A stretch of DNA of 16,364 bases from Chitinispirillaceae bacterium (GTDB lineage: Bacteria; Fibrobacterota; Chitinivibrionia; Chitinivibrionales; Chitinispirillaceae): NCBI GenBank assembly GCA_016932075.1, contig JAFGDP010000022.1, positions 1 through 16,364 of the forward strand, in the 5' to 3' direction. The notes under the pieces were generated by a model that ran no database searches, was not told where the DNA came from, and was given only the letters and a program-made list of their open reading frames with translations. Below, piece after piece: positions 15,910 through 16,364 of this stretch (position 1 is the stretch's first letter; each line of letters opens with the position of its first letter). The translations under genes and the position numbers were made by a program.

Positions 15910-16118
15910 CTTTTCCAGATCCATTTTCAGAGTTCGCACATGCAGAAAACGCCATTCTAGAGTTAGTTTGGCAGTGCGCAAAAATGCGGGGACCCATTTA
16001 AAAACTAGTTTGGGCTGCCGCAGGTTTGCGGGAAGCCATTCTAATTTTAGAATGAGCTGCCGCACGTTTGAGAGGGCCATTCTAATTCTAGTTTCGGTTC
16101 CCGCGAGTTTGCGGGAAC
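15910..16118. repeat. Tandem array of about 42-base units, each with internal dyads
   Basis: Four clear units start with CCATT at 15952, 15994, 16036 and 16077 (periods 42, 42, 41); a more decayed one seems to precede them from about 15910. The unit runs CCATTCTAATTCTAG, then TTTGG, CTGCCGCA, then GTTTGCGGGAA. Dyads recur in two places per unit: an A/T one (AAACTAGTTT in unit 2; CATTCTAA-TT-TTAGAATG in unit 3) and a G/C one (CCGCA-4-TGCGG in unit 2; GTTCCCGC-6-GCGGGAAC in unit 4). Leftwards the units translate as similar 14-residue stretches (pattern W-x-P-A-x-L-R-x-x-K-L). A frame break from the 41-base unit and the lack of a gene context argue against coding. Probably a minisatellite-like noncoding repeat. 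Confidence 0.7.
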
Positions 16119-16364
16119 AAAATCTAGTTTTTTTTTGGACTTTTAAGTTCGGTTAAATGAATTTAAGGCCATTAAATGGGGTTAAGCTGGTTTAATAATA
16201 AAAGAAATGAACCATTGTAGAATGAAAATTGAATCTGTCCGGTTACTGAATTCATTTGTGGGATAAAAAATGTTAATACTTTAAATTAATGAACGAGCAC
16301 CTTTAAAAATTCTGTCGCTACCATTTATAATCTTGCGTGACGATAGGGGTGGTAAAACTGACCC
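16119..16364. other. AT-rich noncoding right end
   Basis: No gene is visible. The stretch opens with AATCTAGTTTTTTTTT, then has several GGTTAA / TTTAA words spaced irregularly between about 16150 and 16195, including the dyad ATTTAA-GGCC-ATTAAAT. The remainder is plain AT-rich DNA up to the window edge. The composition is clearly unlike the coding part of the window, as expected of a long intergenic region. Confidence 0.5.
16326..16331 (+). promoter_or_regulatory. Possible -10 box for a gene beyond the right edge
   Basis: TATAAT is a perfect -10 hexamer, but the bases 17 upstream (TTAAAA) are a poor -35. In AT-rich DNA this may be chance. No start codon for a following gene is inside the window. 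Confidence 0.25.

Noticed and set aside
15910..16118. CRISPR array
   Set aside because: Units are contiguous and degenerate, with no constant repeat separated by unique spacers, and no cas gene is nearby.
15838..16156. Small proteins of 80-93 residues across the repeat array on either strand
   Set aside because: They follow the DNA repeat, break frame at the 41-base unit, and have no ribosome site or known domain.
1..16364. tRNA or rRNA genes, insertion sequences or phage genes
   Set aside because: No cloverleaf, rRNA-like stretch, transposase, integrase or flanking terminal repeats were seen on reading both strands.

Overview
The window looks like chromosomal DNA from the Fibrobacterota (Fibrobacter / Chitinispirillia lineage), perhaps an uncultured member. 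Two protein families point there: a TIGR02147-type protein with an N-terminal helix-turn-helix-like part and a DUF4423-like C-terminus, and a large secreted protein with a fibro-slime domain (TIGR02148-like, PA14-related). Several secreted proteins also end in C-terminal domains of the sorting / FlgD-like kind usual in that phylum. Coding regions are fairly GC-rich. The last ~550 bases are clearly AT-rich and noncoding. This placement rests on recognised family features, not on a database search.

Layout. The left part is transcribed leftwards: a TIGR02147 regulator-like gene (4496-3633), a secreted GH29 alpha-L-fucosidase with an F5/8-type-C domain (3595-1847), and a secreted GH2 glycosidase of beta-galactosidase type (1694 to beyond base 1, so truncated by the window). 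A 364-base divergent control region (4497-4860) carries several small perfect palindromes and a good -10 box facing the regulator. Rightwards there is a compact cluster: secreted GH20 beta-N-acetylhexosaminidase (4861-6663), a predicted outer-membrane beta-barrel protein (6706-8061, GTG start), a NagB-PIG-L fusion (8083-10440) and an SP-family major facilitator sugar transporter (10437-12209, 4-base overlap with the fusion gene). After a 286-base gap comes the 1080-residue fibro-slime protein (12496-15738), closed by a clear intrinsic terminator. The right end is noncoding: a 42-base tandem repeat array with internal dyads, then AT-rich DNA with a possible promoter at the edge.

How the genes may work together (inference). 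The three secreted enzymes would release fucose, galactose (or another GH2 sugar) and N-acetylhexosamine. That set fits fucosylated N-acetyllactosamine glycans, as in mucin-type or Lewis-type structures, better than cellulose or plain chitin. The barrel protein could carry products across the outer membrane and the MFS transporter across the inner membrane. The NagB-PIG-L fusion could deacetylate and deaminate amino sugar phosphate to fructose-6-phosphate. No sugar kinase and no SusC/SusD pair is seen here. The fibro-slime protein is a surface or secreted candidate for attachment. The locus therefore resembles a polysaccharide utilisation locus built from parts other than the Bacteroidetes SusCD type, with the TIGR02147 protein as candidate local regulator.
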